Made by a program: the position numbers and the translations under genes
Shown: in pieces, positions 10,393 through 23,534 of the stretch
Layout: every line of letters starts with the position of its first letter
How positions within the stretch are numbered: the stretch's first letter is position 1
Notes under the pieces: generated by a model
The model's input: the letters and a program-made list of their open reading frames with translations, nothing else
The model's database searches: none
Told to the model about the DNA's origin: nothing
Assembly (NCBI RefSeq): GCF_027942865.1
Contig: NC_134529.1
Location: 23,910,467-23,974,466, forward strand
DNA length: 64,000 nucleotides
Direction: 5' to 3'
Origin: Odontesthes bonariensis
Lineage: Eukaryota; Chordata; Actinopteri; Atheriniformes; Atherinopsidae

Positions 10393-11652
10393 ATGAAGTT
10401 TAGGCTGCTCAAAAAGAATCTGCTGGCGCTCTTGGGAGTTACCTTTATTGTTGTGACTCTCTTGTTTTCAACACGTTTGTTAATATTTTCTGAAAATGAC
10501 ACGGGAGGATCCAGTAATTTCGTTCGTTCTAATCAGGGTATTCCTAACGGTGACCTATTGAAGTTTAACTTTGGCTCCCTGTCAGAGCTGACTCAGTCCG
10601 TTTACAATGCCAATTATAAGCAGTGTGTTAAAAATGCAGAAAAGTTTCCGGGGGAGCCTCAGCTGGTGCTGGTTGTGCAGGTTCACAACAGGCCTGAATA
10701 CCTCAGGCTGCTCATCAGGTCACTGGAGAGAGCTGCTGAGGTCCACAGCTTCCTCCTTATCTTTAGCCACGACTATTTTTCTGAGGAAATAAATGCAATT
10801 GTGCAAGGGATAACTTTCTGCAAGGTACTGCAGATTTATTTCCCTTTCAATACTCAGCTGTATCCCCATGAGTTTCCTGGGCAGGATCCACGAGACTGTC
10901 CTCGAGACATATCCAAGGACAATGCTGTCAAAACAGGATGCCTTAATGCACAACACCCTGACTCGTATGGGCATTACAGGGAAGCCTTCATCACCCAAAC
11001 CAAACACCACTGGTGGTGGAAATTGCACTTTGTGTGGGAACGAGTGCAGGCCATACAGGGCTACAGCGGCTTTGCAGTCTTTCTGGAGGAGGACAACTAC
11101 ATCTTACCAGACTTTTTCCATTTTTATAAATCAATGATAGAGTTCAGGAAGAAGAGCTGCCCAGACTGTGAAATGCTCGCTTTGGGTAACCACAAAGGCC
11201 TGACTGATTTTACCAGCATGTCCAACAAGGTGTTGACCACTGGGTGGATGTCCACTAAACACAATATAGGCATGGCCATTTCCAGGGAGGTGTATTACAA
11301 GCTGATGGGCTGCAGCAACGAGTTCTGCACTTACGACGATTACAACTGGGACTGGACATTGCAGTACCTTTCAGGAACCTGCATATCAAAGCCCCTCAAA
11401 GTGCTGGCGGCACTGGGCTCCAGGGTTTTGCACACAGGGGACTGTGGTCTTCACCAGAAAGACAACTGCAGACCAGAGTGGGCCTCACAGAGGGTTGAGG
11501 AGAGCCTTCAAATGGCCAAAGAGGGACTCTTTCCTCAGTCTCTTGTCCTCAACAGTGCAGGGGCAGTTGAGCACAAAGTGCATATGAAGAACGGAGGATG
11601 GGGAGATGTACGAGATCATATTCTATGCAATAACTATGCCAAACGCCTTTGA
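10393..11652 (+). CDS. mgat2: MGAT2-like alpha-1,6-mannosyl-glycoprotein 2-beta-N-acetylglucosaminyltransferase (GnT-II)
   Basis: Encodes 419 aa in one exon, as in vertebrate MGAT2 (human about 447 aa). GnT-II adds GlcNAc in beta-1,2 linkage to the alpha-1,6 mannose arm in the medial Golgi, the step that converts hybrid N-glycans to complex ones. The N-terminus is a type II signal anchor: short basic tail (MKFRLLKK), then a hydrophobic segment at about 10-31. The lumenal part has 'LVVQVHNRPEYLRLL' (93-107), 'SHDYFSEEINAI' (125-136), 'DPRDCPRD' (165-172), 'HYREAFITQTKHHWWWKLHF' (194-213), the metal-binding 'LEEDNY' (231-236), 'CTYDDYNWDWTLQYL' (312-326), 'HTGDCGLH' (347-354) and 'NGGWGDVRDH' (400-409). 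The stem is short and divergent. Human MGAT2 has EEDHY where this has EEDNY, so a diverged fish paralogue is possible. The ATG at 10393 is the only one that retains the anchor. Confidence 0.92.
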   Translation: MKFRLLKKNLLALLGVTFIVVTLLFSTRLLIFSENDTGGSSNFVRSNQGIPNGDLLKFNFGSLSELTQSVYNANYKQCVKNAEKFPGEPQLVLVVQVHNRPEYLRLLIRSLERAAEVHSFLLIFSHDYFSEEINAIVQGITFCKVLQIYFPFNTQLYPHEFPGQDPRDCPRDISKDNAVKTGCLNAQHPDSYGHYREAFITQTKHHWWWKLHFVWERVQAIQGYSGFAVFLEEDNYILPDFFHFYKSMIEFRKKSCPDCEMLALGNHKGLTDFTSMSNKVLTTGWMSTKHNIGMAISREVYYKLMGCSNEFCTYDDYNWDWTLQYLSGTCISKPLKVLAALGSRVLHTGDCGLHQKDNCRPEWASQRVEESLQMAKEGLFPQSLVLNSAGAVEHKVHMKNGGWGDVRDHILCNNYAKRL

Positions 11653-13130
11653 CATGTGTCTCCTCTGGCCAAAAATGTTTTTTTGGTATTCTATAAATGT
11701 GCCATTTTCAACAACTTATCAGGGTTTATAAAGGCTGTAATGGTCTGTGTCTCTTTCTCTTTCTTGCCACAAGGTCTTCCAAGCAACAGGACCAAATGAA
11801 ATCCAGACAAGTTGTGTGCTGAACATAACTGGACTTTAACGCTTATTTCAAAGCTGTACTGGTGCCAAAGTCTTTATTAATGAGTACAAGCTGTTTCATT
11901 TCTTGTCACCGGGTTTGCCAAAATATTATGTTGGATTTATTCCATAGTGACGTTAAATAAGAGTAAACCAAATCAAGAGGGTACATACACTCGAGAATTT
12001 GCAGGGTTATTTGCAAATATATTTTATTGACTGAGAAATGCACAGCTGTTGTTTATTTGTTCATTTAAGAAGTTCAGCTTGCTTGTGTGGTGATCTATGT
12101 AATGCCTTATATAGCTCTAATGAAACATGGAGAATATATTTTAACATGTGCTTTTGATGGTACAATTTTAAGTGAGGTAACAAAAAGGCACGTGCACGGA
12201 CTGGTAGTTTTAATCAAAATGGATTTGACAGTCTTCATAATTGAGACACTGAGGATTGAACTGTTGATTTTTTTTTAAAAACATTATAGTATTTGTGTTT
12301 CAGAATGTAAACAAAATGTTCTGTGTTGTACAAAGCTCCCCATCCCCACCCCTCTTTTTGATATAATCTTTTCTGACAACACACTCAATCAGTCTCCTTC
12401 ATACATGTTGTATTGATCTCTGGTTGCAAAAAACAGGAACTCGCTTGATATAGATTTTCTTTTCTTCTTTTCTTATGCAGGGTTGTGACTTGCTTTCTGA
12501 TAGGCTAAAAAGTGACCTTTTGGAACCAAGATTTTTGATCTACACACATCAGGGCAACAATATCTTTGGTGCTGCTTTTTTATACTTGCACCTTTGTTGA
12601 CAAAACAATATTTTTGGGATAGGACATTTGCATGAAAACAGAATGAACCATACAGGGAAATTTTTTTTTCATAAGAAATTTTAAAAGAAATGTATCCTTC
12701 TATTCCACTGAAGTTGTCTATTTGCAGAGGAAAACAGCAGTGGAATTACTTCAGTTTTAATTTTTTACTGCCTGACTAGCACAAGGTCTTGTTGCCTAAA
12801 TCTATTTTAGAAAAGATTTTAGAAGATGCACTGATATTAACTAAGTACTTAATATTCCAATGCTGGGGTCTTAACATTGGTCTTAAGGGATATTTTCTCA
12901 TAGTGTCTTTATTAATTGGTATTGTTATTGAAAAAAAGAATGTGAATGCTCATTCAACGAAAATTTTTATTCTGTAGTTAAGTAAAATTATTGTGAATGT
13001 GGCATCATTGTTGTTGCTTGTGTAACTGACCCCAGAAAAGAGGTTTCAGCTGATGTTAACATACTTAAATGTGCCTTATAGTTCCTTCAGAATATGAAAG
13101 TGATCATGCAATAAATTCTAACTTATATTT
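11653..13130 (+). other. Probable 3' UTR of the mgat2-like gene
   Basis: AT-rich, non-coding sequence follows the stop. The last good polyadenylation signal is AATAAA at 13110-13115. Small open frames at 12087-12278 and 12789-12977 have no domain and are treated as chance. Confidence 0.5.
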
Positions 13131-13689
13131 TTGTTGAAAAGTGCACACAATGGTTCTTGGCAATACACAAAATAATACATGCTGTAAAAAAATGACTTTA
13201 TTTGGTGTACATGTCTGTGTGTGAAATGTGTGATAATTCTGTCCTTACTGAGAATGAGACCAAAATTTTTTGTCACTGTTTTTGCTTGTCTTGTCTTTTT
13301 TAGTTGTTGTTCTGATTATCACTTGAAGTAGCCATTCACTCTGCCAAATGGGAAGTAAAAGAATTCAGCAAATATGGACATGGGTCTATTTTTCCATCAA
13401 TTATTAATCAATGTGATATTTATTTTGAAGTGATTCTTCCACTAGCAGGTACAAAATTCCAAATCTAAAGAGTGTTAAGTCATTAAACTGGCAAATTGCT
13501 TATCTACTTACAGATAACAATCGGAAAATGGCCAAAACCCCAAGATAAAGAGAAAACTAATGAGACAACAGAATAATCCCAGTGGGAATAACTGTTGCTG
13601 CGCAATTAGCTATGAAAAACAGGCCCATTACTGAATTTTAGAGGACCCGTTGCCCAACAACAAACCGAGATCTAAGGTACTGGACGCAC

Positions 13690-13812
13690 GTCAGGTGACT
13701 GAAGCGTCCTTTATCATTGGTCAGCTGTGCTCCATGTTTATTTCCGGAAGTAAGTTGTTGTCAGTCTCTTTCTTTCCTATCGAACCATAAATTAACAGCA
13801 CCGCTCCAACAG
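13690..13812 (+). promoter_or_regulatory. brox: brox promoter and non-coding exon 1
   Basis: An inverted CCAAT box ('cattggt', near 13715), an ETS-type site 'tttccggaagt' (13741-13751) and a pyrimidine-rich start region 'cagtctctttctttcc' lie just before a splice donor (caacag|GTAACC, exon end 13812). The next exon carries the brox ATG, so this is most simply the 5' non-coding exon with a TATA-less housekeeping promoter. Confidence 0.55.
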
Positions 13813-14335
13813 GTAACCAATTGAAGATCGAATACATTAAAACAACTTGAACGCATTTTTGTAGTCGAGGAAATAGTCACGTAATTTAAATGAGTCGTGT
13901 TTACGCTTGTAGACCTAGCCAGTGTTAGCATGTAGCCATTAGCTGTTACCCTGTGAAGCTTACGTAATGGACTTTTTCAACAGATAAGAAACAAAAATAC
14001 AAATTTGATACTATTCGTAAATGCCTCAAGTAACGTCTGGAAGTTAAGATGATTTTTGTGTATTAAAGTAAGTGTAGATTTAGCGCTTTACCAAAGTGCG
14101 AACTCGGCTTTTTGTACCCACCGCAAAGATGAAATGATGTTAGCCAGTAGCTCACATTTGATAGTTATGGTCGCTTGCTTAAAAAAATCCCTAATTAATA
14201 TGAACGAGTCATAAGGGAGATTGTAATATTCATTAACCATACAACAAAAATAATTAGTCCCAAAACTCGTATATTAACCTGTTATCATACTGTGTATTGT
14301 AGCCTCTTTACTGTAGGTGTGTCCAGATCAGCAGG

Positions 14336-17300
14336 ATGGCACATTGGTTTCATAGAAACCCACTAAAGGCTACAGCGCCTGTGTCCTTTAATTTCTATGG
14401 AGTGGCAGGGAGCCCCGCGGCCAACAAGATATGCAAGTACGTATTTTCTCCTTTTAATATAGAGCAGCATTATAATCACAGACGGAATGAATGCTTTGGC
14501 TTTGTCAAGGCTCCTTAGCCTCTCGCGTACTAACATGGCCACTGGCATGTTATCGTTATTTCTCAGTTATCTTTCACCATTTGCATACATCGTCAATGAC
14601 TTGTTTATACATAGTTTGTGTGAGGACTGTAGATTTCCACCTGACACAAAGATTTAGTTGATGGCTGTTTGACACATTTAGTGACCTGAGGACAACCAGG
14701 GCAAGGCTGTTAGAGATGTTCACTGATGTCACCTGCAACTCAGAGATGATGAAGAATGCCACAGATGCCTACTTCTCTCTGCTGCAAGGCAAGTACAACA
14801 AATATGTCGGTTATTTTATTCTTCTTTTGAGAATTTGAATCACTGCAGTAATTTTATTACTTATTACTTATTTTTATTACTTCCTATTGTTTTTTTTATT
14901 TCATCCTATTATTGTTTTATTTTGATTTTTTTTTTATTAGTAAAATAATTAAGTAATTAATGTCAAACATTTAATCAATACCTAAGTGCACTTTGTATGA
15001 CAGTATAATATGAATTGTGTTTCCTCCTTTTTTTTTTGCCTCCCTAACATTTCCTTTTATTTTATTCTTTTTTATCTTTGCTTTGCACATAACCAGCTGG
15101 CTCTGTTTTTCTTCTTCTTTTTTTTTTTTAATGAAACACTGGTTTCCCAAAAGGCTTTATCGTCTTCCTGGACGGAACTACACAGGAGAACAAAATGAGG
15201 TTCATCCAGAACTTTAAATGGACTGACACCTTACAAGGAAACACACCGAGGTAAAACATTAGAGTGAATACTCTTCTAGGCAGGTGTGATAGTGGGTGAA
15301 AGGACCTAATGTCTACCAAAGAAAGTTCAGTGGGTTCAGTCATTGCAAACAAAATATTACATATCTGTTGGCAGTAAGTATAAGGAGATTTGATGTCTGA
15401 AATGTACGTGTAAAGCTCAGGGGAGAGCAAATCTCTTTTTTTTAGACCTAAAACAATATAACCCCAGTTCTAAAATAGTTTTTGATTCTGTTTAAGATGT
15501 AATATATAAAAAAAAAAAAAAAAGAATGCAATGATTTGCAAATCTCATAGACCCAAAATTTTCTGCAATGAGCGGCATCATAGTGGCAGCAGCTCTGGTG
15601 ATTGATTGATTGATTGATTTATTTATTTTTCATTTTTGAGAGATTTTTTTCTTCATTAATTTGGAAGCTGTGCTTTTTTTTTACCTTGTTTGTGTGACAC
15701 TTTTTTAACATCTGATACCAATGCAAGGGAAGAGTTGTTCAGTCACAGGAGCCTACCAAAACCAAACTAATGTCTGGAAAAAGAACCCAAATCCTTGATA
15801 AGTTGAAGAGGAAACAACACGGATGTAGTGCTGGAGCAAGAAGCAGAAAGAGGTGGAGAAATTTAAGCCACTTCTTTCTTGATCCTTATTGGGAATGTGA
15901 GATCAATAGAAAATAAAATGGGCAAGCATGCTGACAAAGACGGAGCACGAATATTGGGAATGTTGTATATATTATGTGTCACTGAGACATTCCAGCAGTT
16001 GACACACCTACAGTAAAGAGGCTACAAGACACAGTATGAAAACAGATTAATAATTTCAGCAGTTGCATCCACAACAGAAAATGCATTGTTGGATTTACTC
16101 TATGCATACTGGTCCTTTTCCTCCATTTGGAAAATCAGACCACAATCTGATCCTCCCCATCTCCAGTTATATACCCATCCTTCAGCAGCAACATGTGATC
16201 AAAAATGCTTTGAGAAGTTAATCTCAGAGAGTTAAAGAAACTCTGAAGGGGTTCTGCCAACCCATAGATTGGAATGCTCTCTGAATCACATGGAGATTAT
16301 GTTAATCTTGTAACTTATGTCACAGGCTGTATAAACTTCCGTGTGGAGACTATCATCCTCACAAAGACAGATTCTTCCCCTGTAACAAGCCTGGATCACT
16401 GGTGACTTAAAAAGATGCTGAACGTGAAAAAGAAAGTCTCTGGGGAGGGAGGCAGGTAGTTACTGAGGAGATTAAATAAAATAACTAAAAGAAGAGATTA
16501 GAGAGGGCAAAGAGGTATACAGAAAAAGACTGGAAAACTAACTTCAGCAGAACAACGTGTACAATGTGTACATGAAAAATATCACAGGGTTTATGGAGAG
16601 GGGGTTCAGACCGATGGAAGTGTGGACGGAGCCAATTAACTGAATATGTTTTTCAATAGGTTTAGTTCAGAACAGCACTCGGCATTCTCCGCCCCTGCCT
16701 CCAGCTACAAAGATCTCACACCCTTCCTGGACCCACAAACTTCCTGCCATACCTCTACAGTATCATCTTTCACCTCAGACATGGATCTTAACAAAGCTTC
16801 ACCAACATCTCCCCCTCACATCAGGACACGCTGAGACCTCCTCTGCCTACTCTCTATCCTGTCTGTCAGTCAGGTGAAGAGGCAGCTGGAGGGACACATC
16901 ACTGAACCAGAAAAATAATGTGTATTCAGATGGTGTCAGCCTTATTGTCCTGAAGGCCCGTGTGGGGCAGCTGTGGGATTCTACAGCACCACCTCTTCAA
17001 CCTTAGCCAGTCAAAAGAAAGTTATAGAAATCACATTTGCCATCAGTGAATACAGATCAGCTGCCCTAACATCCCACATCATAGAGGTCTTGAGGAGACC
17101 AGTCTCATCTGGACAAAGCAGCCATCACTAAGAGGATCATGTTCTTTGATTACTCTAGTGCTTTTCATACAATTCAGCCTCCAGAAAATATAAGCAGATG
17201 CCTTTTACAATCACCTGTATTGTTGATTACCTGACAAACAGATCAGTTTTGTGTTTGAGAAGATGGTCAGGAGCACTGCAGGGGACTTCCTGTACAAATC

Positions 17301-19826
17301 AGATTTCTGTCATCTCCAGAAATACTTGGATGGCTCTGCAGCCTTAGTACAGGGAACTGGTATGTCCCCCCATAGTGTGGGGACAGTCACCTAATTTTGA
17401 GTGTGGGTGAGACAAAGGAGATGATTGTGGATTATTGGAGGAACAGGAGTAAGCCAAACTCTTTCTTGTCCTGTGGGTGTTTACTTAGACAAGAGATGAT
17501 TTGATTCTTTAAGATGCTAAATGATTTCCCTTTTTAGGATGAATTAATTATTATATTGTTAAGTTTTATTCACAATAGCATGAAATTGTGAAAGTGAGAC
17601 ATTTTTCTATTTCATAAAAAACTAATTGCTCCTCTTTAGTTTGATGGCAGCAACACCCAAAAAGTTTAGACATGGCCCGGTTTACCACTGAAACTTCTTC
17701 TGTTCTTTTAACAACAGTCCTGGACTTCTGAGAATTGAGGAGAGCAGTTGCTGGACCTTTAGAGAGAAATATTGTCCCACTGTTGTCTGATAAAGGCTGC
17801 TAACTGCTCAGTTGTCCTAGGTCTTATTAGTCATATGTTTCATGATGTACTAAATGTTTTCAGTTTGTAAAAGGTTTGGGTTGTTGGCAGGCTAGTCCAG
17901 CACCTGGACTTCTACTATAAAGCCATGCCCTTCAAGGCCTTACCTGAACGATGCCTTTCTAGGGATCCAAATTGCCAGTTTTATAGGCACTAATGCACAT
18001 CCATACCATCAAAGATGCAGGCTTTTGAATTGAGCCCTGGTAACAAGCTGGATGGTCTCTTCCCCCTTTGAGCATGCAGCGGACATGATTTCCAAACAGA
18101 ATTTAACATTTCGATTCTTCTGGCCACAGAAATTTTCCACTTCTCCTCAGTCTGTTTTGAATTAGCTTTGTCATGGAGAAGATTGCAGTATTTCTGGATC
18201 ATGTTCACATACGGGTTCTTGTTTGAATGATAAGAGCTTTACCTTGCATTGGTGGATGGTATGGTAAACTGTGTTCATAGACAATGACTTCTGGAAGTGT
18301 TCCTGAGCCCATGCAGTGAGTTCCATGACAGAATCATCCCTGTTTTTAATGCAGTGCTGCCTCATGGTCTCATAATTATTCAGTATTTATTTTTTTCGAG
18401 GTGTATCCTTTGCACAGGGGATGTCTCCAGATTCTCTGAATCTTTTTGATGATTTTATGTATTGAAGATGATGGAATATCACAGTTGTACGTTGAGTAAC
18501 GTTATTCAGAAATTGCTCTAAAATATATGGATGCAGTTTTTTTTAGATTGCTGAACCTTTGCCCTTCTTTATCCCTGAGACTTTGGCTTTCTAAAGTGCT
18601 AACGTATTATGTCACTGAACTGCTGCAAATTAATCTTATTAGTTGCAACATGTTCATCCCATTATCTAATTTCATCAAATTCCAGATGAGCTAATATTTT
18701 TCATTGATTAGTGAAATGTTTCACTTTCAACATTTGACATGTTTTCTATGTTCAATTGTGAATTAAATAATTTCTTGAGATTTGCAAATTACTGTATTTT
18801 GTTTTCTTGACATTTTAGACAGTTTTCCAACATTTGTGGTGTTGGGTTTTACATAGAAACAGTTATTTTATTTTTATAATGGGTATCAAGGGTACCTTGT
18901 TGGATGTAATACTTGTGTGTGGGCAGATCTCTTACAGGTGCTAACTTTAAATCTTGGAAGTCCTGACTTGTGTACTTGTTGTTTTTTTTCCCTTTTCTTT
19001 TATCTCCTCCTGCCTGCCTTCTTACGTCTGTTTTGATAACTCTACAATCTCTTCTTGCTCGGCTCCTAGTGCCCAGCAAGATGCAGTATTTGAACTGGTC
19101 TCCATGGCCTTCAACATAGCCATCTGGTACACCAAGTTTGCCTCAAGACTTGCTGGGAAGGAAAAGTAAGGGCCTTTGTTATTATATTGTTATATATTTT
19201 GTCCAATTTAAAACCTTGCACTTTTTAAGTTTGAACTGCTTGTGGCCTACTGACAGTTATGTCTTGTCTATTTCATAGCATAACAGAGCCCGAAGCCAAA
19301 GATGTTCACAGAAGCTTGAAGGTTGCTGCGGGAATTTTTAAAAATCTCAAGGTGATGCAGATGTGCAGAGCTAATAACTTAAAGCAGTGAAACTAGAATT
19401 ATGGTTCTACTCTTTGTCTCCATCATGTAGACATCGTACAATTTTGTCAACTTGCTTGAGCCAACAAAGAAAAATCCTTTCGGAGACAACCCTGTGAAAG
19501 GACTTTTTTTTAGCATGTCTTTTGCCCCACTGCACAAACCTCACTTAAAATCTCACACACGGCTTATTCTCTCAATTTTCTTGTTGCAAATATTTAAAAG
19601 AAAAAACAAAAAAAATCTGACATATCAATACCCTATAAGCCTTTTCGTCTTGGCATCTGTTCCATAGGAGGTCCACATCCCTCGGCTCATCACCCCGGCT
19701 GAAAAGGGCAGAGACCTGGAGCCCAGAGTGATTGATGCATATATCATCCAGTGTCAAGCAGAGGCTCAAGAAGGTAGCAGCAGACTCCAGCAGGAGGGAT
19801 AAAAAATTCTCTCTCTCTCTCTCTAT

Positions 19827-19874
<48 letters not shown>

Positions 19875-22800
19875 TTTATACTGTTTTTTTACTCAAATAA
19901 ATTGTGACTTGTCTCCTTGTTTTTAGAATTCTTCAACTTTTTTTCAGATTTTTTTCACAATGATTATTATTAATTAATTGAATTCCAATTGGCTTGAATT
20001 GGACTTACTATCTAAGTGCCTTGAGATGACATTTGTTGTATTTGGCGCTATATAAATAAAAATGAATTGAATTGAATTGAACTTCGTGAAAGATTACTTA
20101 ATATACAGTCGATGAGAGGTGTCCGAGTCCACTGACAGCAGATGAAAATAGAATAGAATAGAATAGAATAGAGTAGAATAGAAAAATACTTTATTCATCC
20201 CAGTGGGAGAAATTAAAAAATCACCACTATTACCAATTTGTATCAATGTATCAGTTCTCTTTGATTCTCTGTTTATTTACAGTGACAATTGCCAGAGCCA
20301 TTGAACTGAAGCACAACGCCTCACTTATTGCAGCTTTGGCATTTGAGACAGCAAACTTCTATCAAAAAGCCGGTTAGTGTTTTTACATATTTACTTTTTC
20401 ATTCGTTAGTAAAAGTAGAAACAAATTTATCCAATTCTTTACTTTTCCTTATTTCATTTTAGTAAAATTGCCGGCGCAGAGGCCATTGGTATTTTACGCA
20501 GGGCTATTAACACTTATGTCTCTGCAGACCACACACTGAACACTTTGGAGCCAGAGTGCAGCAGCAAGTGGAGGAAGTATCTTCAACTGAAGCAGCACTT
20601 TTACATGGCTTACGTAAGTCCATGCGTCTGGTTTCGGCAATGATTTGGAAGAATGCTACTTCTCTTTACACAAACATAACACTCGTTCTGTTTGCAGGCG
20701 TACTGCTATCATGGCCAAACGCTGCTGGCCAGTGACAAGTGTGGTGAGGCTATAAGATCCCTACAGGAGGCAGAAAAGTGTACGTATACATGACTGAGCC
20801 ACATTGTTTTTTCTATTTCTGCACTTAACATATTTAACTGCATTTTTAACTGTTAAGTTCATTGAGTTAGATTTTTAAAGGAATCCTTAGCAAACACAAT
20901 CGTTTTGTCTCATTATAATTCAACATTTGAGTCTTGCCACAAAAAAAAGCTAATTAGACAAATTTCATGACATTGAGAAGTGTTTTCTGATATTATGAGT
21001 GTATTTATTGTTCTTTTCCGTTTCCTTGGCTAAAACGCTCACTCCTCACAGACACATGTATCTGAAACATGATGAATGGCATGTCTGTAAGTCGTGACAC
21101 AGGTGTTTCCTCTGCGTTTGCTTTCTGCGTGTCACAGCTTTATTTTTAGATGCATCCTACCATGCTTTGACAAGTCAAGTCTTTTGCTGGCTTTCCGTCC
21201 TGTGCATTGCTTTTGTATTAACAACAAAGATGTTACTGTTTAGGTTACTCCCGTGCTGAGGCACTGTGTAAAGAGTATCGTCAGACCAAAGGCCCGGGTA
21301 CCACGGCCAAACCATCCGAGCAGCTGTTCTTCCTCAAGCTGGGCGGCCTCATTAAAAACACACTTGAGAAGTGCCAGAGAGAGAATGGCTTTATGTGAGT
21401 CGGTCTGAGCACTCGCGTACACACAAATGCATGCAGACTCAGATGCAGTGCAGTCTGTTAGTCTTTGTTGGAAACGTGTTATCTCTTAAGCGATAAACAT
21501 TATTGTAGTTTAGGACAAACATTTACACATTTTATTTGTGCAAGAATTATTAATTTATTTCGATCAGTAGAGGGAGTTTCATAGGCTAAACACTATTAAT
21601 CTGATTTTCATTTATTTGTGTGAACTGACCTTTTTACTGTAGCACATTGATGTTTCATTTGTTTGAGAAGCCTTTTGCTCAGCATCGGCAAACATCACTG
21701 TCATGTGACCCATGATTTTTGATAACACTGTATATATCCTCAGGCTTTTGTGACATCATACTATTTATGCGCTTACATTAACAGCGGCTTGTTGTTCCTC
21801 AACAGCTCGCCTCCATCAAAACCAAAGCTTACAAACTCAGAAACACTTTGTCTCCCTTTTTTATTTGCATATTTCTTTGATTCCTCAGATACTTCCATAG
21901 GGTCCCAGCTGAGGCGCCCCAGCTGGAGCTGAAGGCGAGCTACGGCCTGGCTGAGCCAATCCCCTTTGAACTGCCATCTCTCAGTGAGCAGTGTACTGGT
22001 GAAGTCTACGCCACATTTGATCTGACTAAGGGAGCCAAAAATGACAAGGTAAGACTTGGTTACAATCATTGTTGGGTATAGTTACTTTGGAAAGCAGTTA
22101 AGTAGGTTACAACATTACTATCAATTAAAAGTAATCAGTTACTTTACAGCGTTACCTATTAATAAAAGTAACGTATTAGAGTACTCCTGCGTTACCGACA
22201 ATTAAGAGCCGTTTTAGCGCTTCGCACATGCTGCAGCTTAACTGATGCAGACACGCAGCCTACTTTAAATGCACGGAGACGTCCTGACAATGAATAACAT
22301 CAGTCATCCAACCAAATTAACTCTGCAGAATAGCAATAACAAGAAAGACAGTCAGTTATATGGCACATAGCATTATATTATTATTTATTTTGTAAATCAC
22401 AGAACATGTGATCAAAATTCAGGAGTTGCCTCACGTTTGATACCCAGCCCAGGTAGCCGATATGATGCAGTTATGAAAGTGCATTTACGTGTGCTTAAAG
22501 GTAGGGTAGGAGATCCTGGATTTTGAGTCCAGCGAAGCTGCATTTTGAAAATACACAGGTAAAAAGTCCCAACCCTTTTCTTCACTTTCTTCCCGAAGGC
22601 ACGCCTCTAGAGTACATGAACGTGCACGAGCACTAAGGTGCACGAGCGCTGTTCTGACAGCAAGCATCGATCGTTGCCGTATTTAGTATTTAGTTTATGC
22701 TAACTATACGTTTAATAATGCTAGGTGCTAGCCAAGCTGGCTCTAGTTTAGCTTCCTTCCAAGCTTCTAGACGTGTAATTCGTTCACGGAGCAGGGCACG

Positions 22801-23439
22801 CGCACGGGGGGGGGGGGGGGAGAGAGCAGATTGCAGTTTGATAGACGGCATCAGTATCCAATCATTGTGAACGGTCCGTTCACAATGATTGGATACTGTT
22901 TTTCCTAGATTGTACGTTCTAGAGGCCACTAAAACTTTTCATATTTGTGTCAAAACTTTTAATTAATTGGTTGCAATGGGGGTGTGAAGAGTATTTCAAG
23001 CAATATGTAAAAAAATGTTCCAGAAAAAGATCCCCTACCCCGCCTTTAAGTAAACAGAATCTGAGGTAAAACGAACAATAAAATCGCTCACTGGCACTCA
23101 GCAAGCAAATGACAAATATAGCCTAATAGCTGAACTATGAAAATACTATTCAAGAATCACAGGCCCAAACTCACTTTACCTTTGTCCACTTACATTTACT
23201 CTTCAAAGTAGTGATTGAAACGTAGCAAAAGAAGACCAGCGGGATAGAGTGGTGCTTCGATGCAAGATGTTTTTTTTAAATTCAAAGTGAAATTTTTTGA
23301 GGTCGACAGAAGCTTTTCACCAACACAGAGAGTGCATTTTACCGTTATGTTGTTCTTGTCCTTTTCGCTGGTGAATTGAAAATAATGTGCGCTCCATGAT
23401 GAAAACGCTGACCTCTCTGCCATCTTGCCGGGGGTTCGA

Positions 23440-23534
<95 letters not shown>

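Noticed and set aside
19400..19560. Possible extra brox exon starting after 'catgtag' at about 19430
   Set aside because: The preceding exon (ends 19351) and the next (starts 19668) join in phase and match BROX without it. Including it would add residues absent from the family.
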